DNA of 22,071 nucleotides from positions 1-22,071 of the IMG/VR virus record IMGVR_UViG_3300042897_000068, one strand, 5' to 3'. Shown piece by piece: positions 1 through 6,095 of the stretch. The stretch comes from a virus. Under the pieces are notes generated by a model. The model saw nothing but the letters and a program-made list of their open reading frames with translations, was not told the DNA's origin and ran no database searches. Position numbers and translations under genes: made by a program. Within the stretch, counting starts at the first letter, position 1. Every line of letters begins with the position of its first letter.

Positions 1-502
1 GATTAATAAGTTTACCTGCATGAAAGTATGATGATGCTATCTGACGTTTTTTAAGAATAGCCACGTGCATGTAGTTTATCTCTGCAAGTATTTCATATAA
101 CGCCATGTGATATTGAGCATCTCTTATCTTAGCAAATCCAAACTTTTGCTCCTCCTTATCAAAGATAGGTAAGAAGTTTAACCACATATAATAATCTCTT
201 GTAAGATACCAAGACTTATCTTTTGACTTTACTATTACACCTAATCTACATTTAGCTTTTTGGTCATCCCAATATTTAATAAAATCCTTAGATTTAAATG
301 GAGCTACACAATATACTTTATCCTTGTTGAATCTTGTAGACTCAGAATTAAATATGGTATTAGTATTATCATCAAATGCATACTCACCTGGTTCTTTAAA
401 TATTGACTTTATATAATCACCAAAATCTTTTCTACTATCAAATGTAGTAGTAGTCCAGGTACCATTATCCCAGGTTGGTATATCTGTATATATATTTTCC
501 AT
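1..502 (-). CDS. terL: Terminase large subunit (TerL), N-terminal 167 residues, cut by window edge
   Basis: The frame is open from ATG at 502 to the window edge, giving 167 residues. TerL is the ATP-driven motor and nuclease that packages DNA into the prohead. Seen: residues 98-113 (SWYLTRDYYMWLNFLP) resemble the aromatic-rich segment before the ATPase core of phage terminases, followed by FGFAKIRDAQYHMALYE (121-137) and VAILKKRQIASSYFH (147-161). The last segment occupies the place where T4-type terminases carry RQxGKT, so it is read as a variant Walker A lacking the Gly-Lys pair. The pattern matches what I remember of crAss-like phage TerL. Walker B and the RNase H-like nuclease domain lie outside the window. 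The gene begins 2 nt after the stop of the 171-aa gene and is last in the visible unit. Family moderately sure; the Walker reading is an inference. Confidence 0.72.
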   Translation of the reverse strand, partial: MENIYTDIPTWDNGTWTTTTFDSRKDFGDYIKSIFKEPGEYAFDDNTNTIFNSESTRFNKDKVYCVAPFKSKDFIKYWDDQKAKCRLGVIVKSKDKSWYLTRDYYMWLNFLPIFDKEEQKFGFAKIRDAQYHMALYEILAEINYMHVAILKKRQIASSYFHAGKLIN

Positions 503-504
503 AA

Positions 505-1020
505 TTAACTATCATAAGATAAACCAATTCCTCCACGTACTTTACTAGACTGCTCATCTTGTAAATCTTTATATACGCCTTTGAAAGATAATCTTATCTG
601 ATCAAAGTTTTTAGCTGCTGCTACTAGTGAGTTTATATTCCCATCTCTACCTGCAGTAATAGGTGTAGTTTCCATGTATCTAGCTAATCTATCTAACATA
701 GATGCCATACCTTTATACGCTCTAGATGTTGCTGTACTATACATATCATCACAGAATCTTAATGCATTTCTGATTGCTTCATCTTCTGTAGAGAAATCTG
801 CTTCTATCTCTTGTAGTACAATCTCTTCTTTATCTATTTCTGGAGTATGAAAAAATGGATTAGAGTCTGGACTAGGACAAGTCATATAAAATAAATATTG
901 ATATATCTTAAGATAATTATCAGGATACTTATCCATTATATTTTTAAGAGTACTTAGAGTATAACAATGTTCTGTAGGTATTACAACCCCGTTGTCAATG
1001 TCAAATAGTTTAGTGTACAT
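505..1020 (-). CDS. Conserved phage protein in small-terminase position, 171 aa, function unknown
   Basis: A 171-aa soluble acidic protein ending 2 nt before terL. Seen: no signal peptide or membrane segment. Residues 38-57 contain KIYQYLFYMTCPSPDSNPFF, a Y-x-x-x-P-x-S/D-x-N-P-F pattern I associate with phage proteins beside packaging genes. The second half (residues 79-160) is predicted helical with regular charges (LRFCDDMYSTATSRAYKG, then LDRLARYMETT). Small terminase subunits are short helical proteins encoded just upstream of terL, so the position fits that role, but no N-terminal DNA-binding HTH is evident and I do not recognise the family. It follows the 96-aa gene after a 1-nt gap (TAATATG), so translation is probably coupled. 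Role is a positional hypothesis only. Confidence 0.6.
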   Translation of the reverse strand: MYTKLFDIDNGVVIPTEHCYTLSTLKNIMDKYPDNYLKIYQYLFYMTCPSPDSNPFFHTPEIDKEEIVLQEIEADFSTEDEAIRNALRFCDDMYSTATSRAYKGMASMLDRLARYMETTPITAGRDGNINSLVAAAKNFDQIRLSFKGVYKDLQDEQSSKVRGGIGLSYDS

Positions 1021-1021
1021 A

Positions 1022-1312
1022 TTAAAAAGGATTTATTACTTTTGGTTTAGACTTTATATTGAATAGTTTTTTAAAACCATCTATGAATCCAGTAGCAAGA
1101 TATGGATTAAAAAATAAATGATCATTATCAACTACAACATATCCTTTTAAATATTCTTCTTCTTCTGAATGATCTCTAAATTTTTTTGTATTAGGTTTAA
1201 TCTTTACAAGTAACTTATCTTTATATCTAAATAATACTAAACCTGAATAACCTAATATAACTGTTCTACCTGGGTAGTTCTTGTCATAATGTCTTACTTG
1301 ATAAAATTTCAT
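1022..1312 (-). CDS. Hypothetical phage protein, 96 aa
   Basis: A 96-aa basic protein that I do not recognise. Seen: alternating hydrophobic/charged stretches suggest a small beta-rich fold (TVILGYSGLVLFRYKDK, residues 17-33; GYVVVDNDHLFFNP, residues 57-70), then a basic C-terminal helix (GFIDGFKKLFNIKSKPK). No signal peptide, TM segment or cysteine motif. It lies between the 84-aa and 171-aa genes with gaps of 10 nt and 1 nt, so it belongs to the packaging-side unit and is probably co-translated with its neighbours. Length, spacing and codon use match surrounding genes, so it is likely real. Confidence 0.6.
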   Translation of the reverse strand: MKFYQVRHYDKNYPGRTVILGYSGLVLFRYKDKLLVKIKPNTKKFRDHSEEEEYLKGYVVVDNDHLFFNPYLATGFIDGFKKLFNIKSKPKVINPF

Positions 1313-1322
1313 AATTATAAGT

Positions 1323-1577
1323 TTATAGTTTTTTTACTGCTTTAGATTTTATAAATATATCAAGAAATTCTTCATATGGAGTATCTATGCAATAAGTAGT
1401 GCCCATATCTGTATATAATACTGTATACTCTTCTGGTTCACTATCATTGTTTACTGATTGTCTTATACTAACTATATAATCTAGATCAATGCACGTAGGT
1501 ACAAATACTAAGTGTTCTGATCCTGTTATCTCATTCAATCTTGTATTTTCTAATACACCATTACAAACATGTACCAT
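1323..1577 (-). CDS. Hypothetical small beta-rich protein, 84 aa
   Basis: An 84-aa acidic protein. Seen: two hydrophobic beta-like stretches (DLDYIVSIRQS at 32-42 and EEYTVLYTDMGTTYCID at 49-65) followed by a short helix (TPYEEFLDIFIKS, 66-78). The order 'I-x-SI ... TV-x-YTD-G-TTYxVDxPxEEFLxxI' resembles a generic small fold seen in FlbD-like proteins and many short phage genes; this is a resemblance of pattern, not a family assignment. The ATG at 1577 follows the nuclease stop by 1 nt (TAAGATG). A second in-frame ATG lies close by but is not needed. No function can be assigned. Confidence 0.55.
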   Translation of the reverse strand: MVHVCNGVLENTRLNEITGSEHLVFVPTCIDLDYIVSIRQSVNNDSEPEEYTVLYTDMGTTYCIDTPYEEFLDIFIKSKAVKKL

Positions 1578-1578
1578 C

Positions 1579-2385
1579 TTATAAATTTTTTAAAATTGCT
1601 ATTACTTCTTCTTTTAAATATGGCATCTCCATTGGTATTACTTGTTTGATAACTGGATCACCTCCGTCATCATATTTGGTAATAGGATAACCATTATTAT
1701 CTTCACCTTCTAATTCAAATGTTACATGATGTATAAACATCTTTCCTGGTTTTAGTTTAGGATTGTGCTTTAACATAATATACATGTAAATACTTAATTG
1801 TAATGCATAGTGATTAAAGTTACAGTCATCTAAATGAGATACTGGATGTTGTAGTTTATCACTAATACCATCCCAGTTTTTATAAGATTCTGTATCTATC
1901 TTCTTATTAGTCTTGTAGTCTATAATGTTTATCTTGTCATTTACTACTTCTACCAAATCTGATTGACCACATATCCCTACTGATTTCAAAAATACCATAT
2001 GCTCAGGATATACTCCTGGATCTAGTTTTTGTGAAGGTGCATGTTTTAAATTATTAATCTCAGGTACTGGAGGTACAATAGGAATAATGACACCATCAAC
2101 TTCCAATGAAGATAAACTGCATAGATCTGACTCTCTCTGATTATGGTAGTATGTACCTAATGTAGTAGCTCTTAATGCTTCATTATCCCAAATTTGTATT
2201 ACAGCTTTAGGATCTAATCCAAACCATTTAGACTTAGAATTTTTAGTAACCTTTTTAGCTACTGCCTCTTTATCAAAATGCTTTTTCATTTTTGATATAA
2301 GACTTGTTACACTGGTCCATTGAATTTGTTCTTCACCTTCAATGCTAGTATAACTATGATCATCTGCTTTAAATACTATACTCAT
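1579..2385 (-). CDS. PD-(D/E)XK superfamily nuclease (RecB/Cas4-like core), 268 aa
   Basis: A metal-dependent nuclease. Seen: the core motifs appear in order: E128 in YPEHM, G140-Q-S-D143 (GxxD), D156-Y-K158 in NIIDYKTNKK, and Q196-L-S-I-Y200 in YALQLSIYMYIML, the Q-x-x-x-Y helix typical of RecB/Cas4-type nucleases. No CxxC iron-sulphur cluster and no helicase domain are present, so it is a free-standing nuclease. Nucleases of this family next to an IHF-like gene and terL are known in crAss-like phages, where roles in DNA processing, recombination or packaging have been suggested. Here it sits three genes before terL. Its start overlaps the stop of the 110-aa gene by 4 nt (ATGA), so translation is coupled. 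Catalytic assignment is strong; biological substrate unknown. Confidence 0.85.
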   Translation of the reverse strand: MSIVFKADDHSYTSIEGEEQIQWTSVTSLISKMKKHFDKEAVAKKVTKNSKSKWFGLDPKAVIQIWDNEALRATTLGTYYHNQRESDLCSLSSLEVDGVIIPIVPPVPEINNLKHAPSQKLDPGVYPEHMVFLKSVGICGQSDLVEVVNDKINIIDYKTNKKIDTESYKNWDGISDKLQHPVSHLDDCNFNHYALQLSIYMYIMLKHNPKLKPGKMFIHHVTFELEGEDNNGYPITKYDDGGDPVIKQVIPMEMPYLKEEVIAILKNL

Positions 2386-2714
2386 GCTGTCTCAAGATTA
2401 TCTATTATTTCTTTAGCTAATATTACAGATGCTTCATCATTTGACTCTAGCATCTTTTTTAAATTCTCACACTCTTCTGAATCTAGTTTATTCTCAAGTT
2501 GAATAATACGTATACTCTGCTTATACATTTTTAACTCAAGTTTATCAAGATATGAATATGAAGGTGGAGTAATATTACTACCACCCATTGCAAATGTAGT
2601 TGATGTAGTAGTAAGTGTACTACCTAAATCCATACCATTACTACCAATATGAGTAGTATTAGGTATACAAAGACCTTGTGCTGTTGTTAAATGTGCAATA
2701 GTTCCCATACTCAT
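2382..2714 (-). CDS. Small protein with Ser/Thr/Gly-rich N-terminus and C-terminal coiled coil, 110 aa
   Basis: Seen: residues 1-50 are rich in Thr, Ser, Gly and Met with no charge clustering and look disordered or beta-like (LTTTSTTFAMGGSNITPP). Residues 53-108 form a strongly predicted amphipathic helix or coiled coil (SYLDKLELKMYKQSIRIIQL, then LENKLDSEECENLKK). No TM segment. This architecture suits a small virion or scaffold-associated protein that multimerises through the helix, but I cannot name it. It overlaps the zinc-protein gene and the nuclease gene by 4 nt on each side (ATGA junctions), which places it firmly in the co-translated IHF-nuclease cluster. Confidence 0.6.
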   Translation of the reverse strand: MSMGTIAHLTTAQGLCIPNTTHIGSNGMDLGSTLTTTSTTFAMGGSNITPPSYSYLDKLELKMYKQSIRIIQLENKLDSEECENLKKMLESNDEASVILAKEIIDNLETA

Positions 2715-3010
2715 AATGAATTAAGTTTATCTTCCTCTTCTTCTGTAAGAACTGCATGCCATCTTAAGTCTGGACACTCAGATGATAATGATCTTGTTTT
2801 AAATGATAATGAACATCCACATAAATTACAACATGGTTGTGTACCTTTCATAACACAGGTTGTACCTTCATCATCTTTTCTTGGACATACATTACATACC
2901 TCACGTCTTTCTGCTGCTACCTTTTCTACAAAGGCATCTCTTATGATAGAGTTTTTTAAACCCTCCATGATTTGCTTTCTATTCTCCCAAATCTTTCCCA
3001 GCTTTCCCAT
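2711..3010 (-). CDS. Cys-rich zinc-binding phage protein, 99 aa
   Basis: Eight cysteines in an ordered pattern: C39-x2-C42, C52, C60-C61-x2-C64-x-C66 and C79. The segment CCNLCGCSLSFKTRSLSSEC (60-79) followed by P80 is a hallmark I recall from a widespread family of small phage proteins with a C-GCG/C-x5-KTRS-x4-CP core, presumed zinc-ribbon-like. Residues 1-30 form a basic helix (GKLGKIWENRKQIMEGLKNS). The start at 3010 lies inside the 3' end of the HU/IHF gene (32-nt overlap); an alternative start at 2968 would remove the overlap but would delete the KIWENRKQIMEGLKN segment that I remember in homologues, so 3010 is preferred. Function unknown; nucleic-acid binding is plausible given the neighbours. 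Confidence 0.7.
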   Translation of the reverse strand: MGKLGKIWENRKQIMEGLKNSIIRDAFVEKVAAERREVCNVCPRKDDEGTTCVMKGTQPCCNLCGCSLSFKTRSLSSECPDLRWHAVLTEEEEDKLNSL

Positions 3011-3368
3011 CTTGTTTGCTTTTTAAAAATTTTTCCTTTAATTGTTTTTCCTGATCTAAGATACCCTTAATATAATTTAAACGGTCAAGTTTAGTCTCAA
3101 TTCTTTTTTTATTAAAATAACTTGTAAATGTATCAGTGTTTAATTTTTTAAATCTACATGTATATTTATTAATTAAACCTTCTACTGTTTTTGGTTTTAC
3201 AGTCATTACACCTAAACCATCTAAGTTTATCTTTGAGTATTTTAACTCTGTAAGATTTTTTCTGACTTCTTTATAGTAAAAGGTCATAAAGTTATCTACA
3301 AGAGTTTCTGATATATTCATATCCTCAGCAACTTGCTTATATAGATCTTTAGGTTTTCTTGGTATCAT
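2979..3368 (-). CDS. HU/IHF-like DNA-binding protein, 129 aa
   Basis: A histone-like DNA-bending protein. Seen: the N-terminal helices (YKQVAEDMNISETLVDNFMT, 10-29, then EVRKNLTEL) lead into INLDGLGVMTVKP (47-59), which matches the 'V-x-L-x-GLG-x-F-x-V' strand-turn of HU/IHF. The beta-arm region is shortened or divergent, and a basic Lys-rich helical tail (residues 86-125) replaces the usual C-terminus; at 129 aa it is longer than the 90-100 aa of HU. IHF-like subunits of this kind are part of the conserved gene set of crAss-like phages. ATGA overlap with the winged-helix gene upstream. Probable roles are genome compaction, packaging or replication; which one cannot be told here. Confidence 0.7.
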   Translation of the reverse strand: MIPRKPKDLYKQVAEDMNISETLVDNFMTFYYKEVRKNLTELKYSKINLDGLGVMTVKPKTVEGLINKYTCRFKKLNTDTFTSYFNKKRIETKLDRLNYIKGILDQEKQLKEKFLKSKQDGKAGKDLGE

Positions 3369-3727
3369 CTTCCTAAAAATTTATAGTCTAGTAATACATC
3401 TCCTTCTGTTTGTATCATTAATGCAGGGTTGAGTTTAATGATCTTCTTATCATCATTCTCTTTTATCACAAGCATATTCTTAATTGCTTTGTTGATAGAA
3501 TTTCTTACTGTTTGTGGTGACTTAAAAATTAACTGTTCATCTGATGATGCATCATAACAAAAGTGTGTTAATTCCATTGGGCCAGTGATACTTAATAAGG
3601 TTAAACAGTTTAAGTCAGATTCACTCACTACTATACGTTTTGTATAGCAATGAGTTAAAATCTGAAACTTAACTATCTCCCATTTTGGCATCACAATACG
3701 TTTCTGTACTTGATTTACTAATGCCAT
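3365..3727 (-). CDS. Winged-helix DNA-binding-type protein, 120 aa
   Basis: Seen: residues 68-86 (FKSPQTVRNSINKAIKNML) read as a helix-turn-helix recognition segment, followed by a hairpin wing VIKENDDKKIIKLNPAL (87-103) and a closing strand DVLLDYKFL (110-118). The 'TVRN-x3-K-x3-N-x-L-x-x-K-x(5-6)-KxIxLNP' layout is typical of phage winged-helix proteins encoded beside IHF-like genes. The N-terminal half (10-60) carries additional helices (KWEIVKFQILTHCY). It probably binds DNA, perhaps as a regulator or with the HU/IHF-like partner that overlaps it by 4 nt. No enzymatic motif. Fold assignment is by eye. Confidence 0.55.
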   Translation of the reverse strand: MALVNQVQKRIVMPKWEIVKFQILTHCYTKRIVVSESDLNCLTLLSITGPMELTHFCYDASSDEQLIFKSPQTVRNSINKAIKNMLVIKENDDKKIIKLNPALMIQTEGDVLLDYKFLGR

Positions 3728-3733
3728 ATCTGG

Positions 3734-3985
3734 TTATTTTTTAACTGGTTCTTCTACTTCAGTAGGTTGCTCTTGTTGGTTTTGCTCCATCATTGCATAC
3801 TGATACTGAATACTAGTTCTTTTGAATCTTGCTTCATCAATTTCACACAAGATTTTTTCATACTCTGCTTGTGCTTTTAAATAAGGTAATGACTCTGTGT
3901 AGAATTTAAGCATCTGATTTTTTTTCTCAGCTAATTCTTCTGCTGTTAACTCTACTTCTTGCTCTTGTTGGTTTAAATTTTCCAT
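3734..3985 (-). CDS. Glu/Gln-rich helical protein, 83 aa, first gene of packaging-side unit
   Basis: A highly charged, single-helix or coiled-coil protein (LTAEELAEKKNQMLKFYTES, then LKAQAEYEKILCEIDEARFK) with Gln/Glu-rich ends. I do not recognise a family; small coiled-coil proteins of this kind are common near phage packaging and head genes. The start was placed at the ATG at 3985 (MENLNQQ) rather than the longer frame beginning at 4018, because the 11 extra residues are unlike the rest and the extra sequence contains the promoter-like TATATTTG/TGTATATT elements. It is the first gene after the terminator at 4045-4076 and so is likely to start a new transcript. Confidence 0.6.
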   Translation of the reverse strand: MENLNQQEQEVELTAEELAEKKNQMLKFYTESLPYLKAQAEYEKILCEIDEARFKRTSIQYQYAMMEQNQQEQPTEVEEPVKK

Positions 3986-4017
3986 TGTACTTGTTTTTAA
4001 GTTTATACAAATATACA
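3986..4017 (-). promoter_or_regulatory. Putative promoter of packaging-side unit
   Basis: On the minus strand TGTATATT (4017-4010) overlaps TATATTTG (4015-4008), the latter a full match to the Bacteroidota -7 consensus TAnnTTTG. It lies 30 nt after a terminator T-tract and 22-24 nt before the ATG at 3985. No clear TTTG -33 box is seen at the usual distance, so host-type recognition is uncertain and a phage-specific promoter is possible. Confidence 0.45.
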
Positions 4018-4044
4018 TATAAAGTTTAAACTTTTATTATTTAA

Positions 4045-4076
4045 ACAAAAAAACTCAGACTTATTAGGCCTGAGTT
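4045..4076 (-). terminator. Rho-independent terminator after lysis block
   Basis: On the minus strand a 9-bp stem AACTCAGGC / GTCTGAGTT (one G-T wobble) with a 7-nt loop (4076-4052) runs straight into a T-tract (4053-4047). It sits 21 nt after the stop of the 52-aa gene, so it closes the fibre/lysis transcript. Confidence 0.85.
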
Positions 4077-4097
4077 AATTATGTATTATGGAAAGTG

Positions 4098-4256
4098 TTA
4101 TCTATTTTTAATAGTAAAGTTTAGTATAGTTAACATGTAAAATGTTCTGTCTATATCTACTTCAATTGAGAGTAGATCTATAGCACCAAGTCTTAATCTT
4201 AAACAAATCTTATCCCATTGTTTATTCTTAGATTTCCAAGAGTTTCTGTATTTCAT
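4098..4256 (-). CDS. Small basic hypothetical protein, 52 aa
   Basis: A 52-codon frame from ATG at 4256 to TAA at 4098. The protein begins MKYRNSWKSKNKQWDKICLR and continues into an amphipathic stretch (AIDLLSIEVDID) and a more hydrophobic tail (YMLTILNFTI). It begins 3 nt after the stop of the M15 peptidase gene (TAAATTATG), the same spacing used by many neighbours, and fills what would otherwise be a gap before the terminator. It is too short for a family call. Last gene of the lysis block, so a lysis-accessory role is possible but unproven. Confidence 0.5.
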   Translation of the reverse strand: MKYRNSWKSKNKQWDKICLRLRLGAIDLLSIEVDIDRTFYMLTILNFTIKNR

Positions 4257-4259
4257 AAT

Positions 4260-4727
4260 TTATAATTTAATCTCAAAATGCATCCAATCATAATCCTTTT
4301 CTACACCTAATGATATAAAACCATGCTTGTAAAATATATCAATCATTGGTTTATACTCAGGTCTTGCAAATCTAGCAGTACGTTTAGTTTCTTTAAGCGT
4401 GTTTCTTGCAGGATCTAAATCAATAGCTATTCCCCAAGCATGCTTTGACCATGATGAACCACCTCTCATTTTACGGTAATTAAATACTCCTCCGTATAAA
4501 TCAATTCCAAGTTCTTTAATCTTAGCAAGACCGTAGTGAGCTAAAATATCTGTAAATACAGCTTTTAAATTAGGTGCAATAAGTTTATGACATCTTACTT
4601 TAGAAGTTGTACTATCAGTATCCCATGCAATTCTTAATGGATATGGACATAGAACTGTTTCTAAATATCCAGCACCAGTTTCATTTGGTGTACCATATTT
4701 TTTTGTTGCTTGCTGTGTTGTTAACAT
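4260..4727 (-). CDS. M15-family zinc peptidase, probable endolysin, 155 aa
   Basis: A probable peptidoglycan-cleaving enzyme of the VanY/D-Ala-D-Ala carboxypeptidase (M15) type. Seen: [10 protein letters not shown] (94-103) is the S-x-H-x-x-G-x-A-x-D motif with zinc ligands H96 and D103, and DWMHFE (147-152) supplies the third ligand H150. [15 protein letters not shown] (79-93) is the substrate-loop region seen in phage members (FNYRxMRGG). At 155 aa it is a single catalytic domain without a cell-wall-binding module and has no signal peptide, as expected for an endolysin needing a holin. The holin lies three genes upstream in the same unit, and another predicted hydrolase precedes it by 15 nt. 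Fold and residues are very likely; whether it acts as an endo- or carboxypeptidase cannot be told. Confidence 0.88.
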   Translation of the reverse strand: MLTTQQATKKYGTPNETGAGYLETVLCPYPLRIAWDTDSTTSKVRCHKLIAPNLKAVFTDILAHYGLAKIKELGIDLYGGVFNYRKMRGGSSWSKHAWGIAIDLDPARNTLKETKRTARFARPEYKPMIDIFYKHGFISLGVEKDYDWMHFEIKL

Positions 4728-4742
4728 ATTCTTATTTATTAA

Positions 4743-5234
4743 TTAAATAACTACTTCATAAAAGAAATTAGTTTTACACCAATCATAAAGATCTTGAGGT
4801 GAAAACTTGTATGCTTTTTCTACGCCATATACCCAAGCTACATATTCAGAACAATACATTTTCTTTTCTGTATCTCCTTTTTCAACCCATCTATGAGTTA
4901 ATAACTCAATTGGTTGTCTTACAAGTAAACCTTCAAAGTCATATGCTGTAGTTCCTACTTTAGTAAGAGCACGTTGAGCAAATGTTTTCTCATTAACAAG
5001 ATCACTAGATCTATGAACTGTTATTTCATAATCATATTTCTTTTGCCAATCATTCCAAGGTCTTACATTAACTCCATCATTCTGAGCATCTATTACATAT
5101 GGTTGTCCCCATATCTCTATAAATAGTGCGGTATGACTAAATTTAGATCTTGTTGCCTTTTTAATTAATCTACTGATTAATCTTTTTCCACTACAGTGTA
5201 GTATGTCTCCTGTTTTTAATGCTGTTGGATTCAT
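4743..5234 (-). CDS. YiiX/NlpC-P60-like permuted papain-fold cysteine hydrolase, 163 aa
   Basis: Seen: LKTGDILHCSG (6-16) and SRLIKKATRSKFSHTALFIE (21-40) with H34, then KKMYCSEYVAWVYG (124-137) with C128. In the circularly permuted NlpC/P60 families (YiiX/YebB/YaeF, DUF830-type) the catalytic His lies in the N-terminal 'SHxALxI' segment and the Cys in a later 'YCSE-x-V' segment, as here. Such enzymes hydrolyse amide or ester bonds in cell-wall peptides or lipids. No signal peptide. It lies between the one-TM protein (1-nt overlap, TAATG) and the M15 peptidase, so a second lytic enzyme is the simplest role; a lipid or deubiquitinase-like activity is less likely. The acidic third residue was not identified. 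Confidence 0.8.
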   Translation of the reverse strand: MNPTALKTGDILHCSGKRLISRLIKKATRSKFSHTALFIEIWGQPYVIDAQNDGVNVRPWNDWQKKYDYEITVHRSSDLVNEKTFAQRALTKVGTTAYDFEGLLVRQPIELLTHRWVEKGDTEKKMYCSEYVAWVYGVEKAYKFSPQDLYDWCKTNFFYEVVI

Positions 5235-5548
5235 TATTTGTTTTGTTTAATTTGAAATGTTACAAGCTCACCTACAGTATCAGATAGTTTTCCTATTTGT
5301 GATGCCATATTCTTGATCTCTTGTTGAGTCACTTCTTGAATTAACTGATACTTTAGTCTATGTTCTTGTTCAAGTAATTCTAATTTACCTTTTAATCTAC
5401 CATGATCTTCTCTATGTGCGTGGAAGTCATCTTTAAGTTCTTCTAGACCTGTAGTAATATTATTGTAAGAAGCTTTTAAGAAAAAACTTATTAGACCTAT
5501 TACAGATCCTGCTACAAATAATATTATAGTTAATGTTGTTGAGTTCAT
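5234..5548 (-). CDS. One-TM protein with long coiled coil, lysis-associated (spanin- or XhlA-like), 104 aa
   Basis: Seen: an N-terminal membrane segment at residues 6-24 (LTIILFVAGSVIGLISFFL) with few residues before it, followed by about 80 residues of amphipathic helix or coiled coil (LEELKDDFHAHREDHGRLKG, then KLELLEQEHRLKYQLIQEV). This type-II, N-anchored plus coiled-coil layout resembles i-spanins or the XhlA-like holin accessory proteins. Its place between the holin and two wall hydrolases supports a part in lysis. No partner o-spanin lipoprotein is adjacent; the only lipoprotein in the window lies 15 kb away. Family not recognised by sequence. Confidence 0.65.
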   Translation of the reverse strand: MNSTTLTIILFVAGSVIGLISFFLKASYNNITTGLEELKDDFHAHREDHGRLKGKLELLEQEHRLKYQLIQEVTQQEIKNMASQIGKLSDTVGELVTFQIKQNK

Positions 5549-5625
5549 GTCTTATTGTTTTATAAATATATACATATAATATACAAAAATAAATAATAGT
5601 ACCCTACTAATTCTTTAGTTAAATT
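5549..5625 (-). promoter_or_regulatory. Intergenic segment with putative promoter before the coiled-coil lysis gene
   Basis: This 77-nt gap in an otherwise tight block contains TGTATATT on the minus strand (5585-5578), 29 nt before the ATG at 5548, in the same relation seen before three other unit starts. Just after the holin stop there is only a weak 5-bp hairpin (TAGTA-GGG-TACTA), so termination here is doubtful. An internal late promoter for the hydrolase genes is possible. Confidence 0.35.
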
Positions 5626-5853
5626 CTATTTTTCAACAGTTAGTTGTGCCAACGTTGCAGTAACAGAACCCGCTAATAATAAATATCCACTTAATGTAAC
5701 TAATGCTGCAGGTAATGCAATAGGTGCAGCTACTATAACTCCACCAATAGCACTAGCTATCACACCTATTCTTTGTACTTTTTTCCAAAAGGTTGGTGTC
5801 TTACCACTCCATCTTGTTTTTAATTCTGTTGCTGTTGTTTTTATCTTTTTCAT
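5626..5853 (-). CDS. Holin-like two-TM protein, 75 aa
   Basis: Seen: a basic amphipathic N-terminus (MKKIKTTATELKTRWSGKTP), then WKKVQRIG and two hydrophobic segments, approximately residues 29-47 (VIASAIGGVIVAAPIAL) and 50-70 (ALVTLSGYLLLAGSVTATLA), ending LTVEK. Small size, basic cytoplasmic end and two membrane spans fit a holin, which permeabilises the inner membrane and controls lysis time. The 'TPxFWKKVQ+IG ... APxALPAALVTxSGYLxxAG' pattern is one I remember from Bacteroidota phages. It overlaps the 80-aa gene by 4 nt (ATGA) and precedes the coiled-coil protein and the two hydrolases. The stop codon is TAG, evidence that TAG is not recoded here. Confidence 0.78.
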   Translation of the reverse strand: MKKIKTTATELKTRWSGKTPTFWKKVQRIGVIASAIGGVIVAAPIALPAALVTLSGYLLLAGSVTATLAQLTVEK

Positions 5854-6092
5854 AATTCAAATTGATTTCTTATTTCTATTGGTACATTATCCATTTGTTG
5901 AAATACATAAAACAATAATGGTGTTTGTTCAGCAATAAAAGATGGTATTTCTGTATTTGCTACACCTTCATTTTCAAAAGTTCTATATGTTGCTATATAG
6001 TTTTCTATTAATGGACTTGAAGGCTTTAAACAAACATTTGCTTCTAAGTCATCTTCTATGATCATTGATGATACTAGTATAAATTTTTCCAT
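5850..6092 (-). CDS. Hypothetical acidic protein, 80 aa
   Basis: An 80-aa acidic protein I do not recognise. Seen: an N-terminal strand (KFILVSSMIIEDD), a Cys/Lys loop, then ENYIATYRTFENEGVANTEI and LLFYVFQQMDNVPIEIR. No signal peptide or clear TM helix. It sits between a receptor-binding candidate (3-nt gap) and the holin (4-nt overlap), so it could belong to either the tail or the lysis group. ATG at 6092 follows the upstream stop closely (TTATAAGATATG). Confidence 0.5.
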   Translation of the reverse strand: MEKFILVSSMIIEDDLEANVCLKPSSPLIENYIATYRTFENEGVANTEIPSFIAEQTPLLFYVFQQMDNVPIEIRNQFEL

Positions 6093-6095
6093 ATC

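Noticed and set aside
5549-5628. Read-through of the holin TAG, which would add a hydrophobic tail (NLTKELVGYYYLFLYI) under genetic code 15 used by some crAss-like phages.
   Set aside because: LTVEK is a natural holin end, the added tail runs through promoter-like AT-rich sequence, and I noticed no in-frame TAG inside the other long genes as would be expected with recoding.
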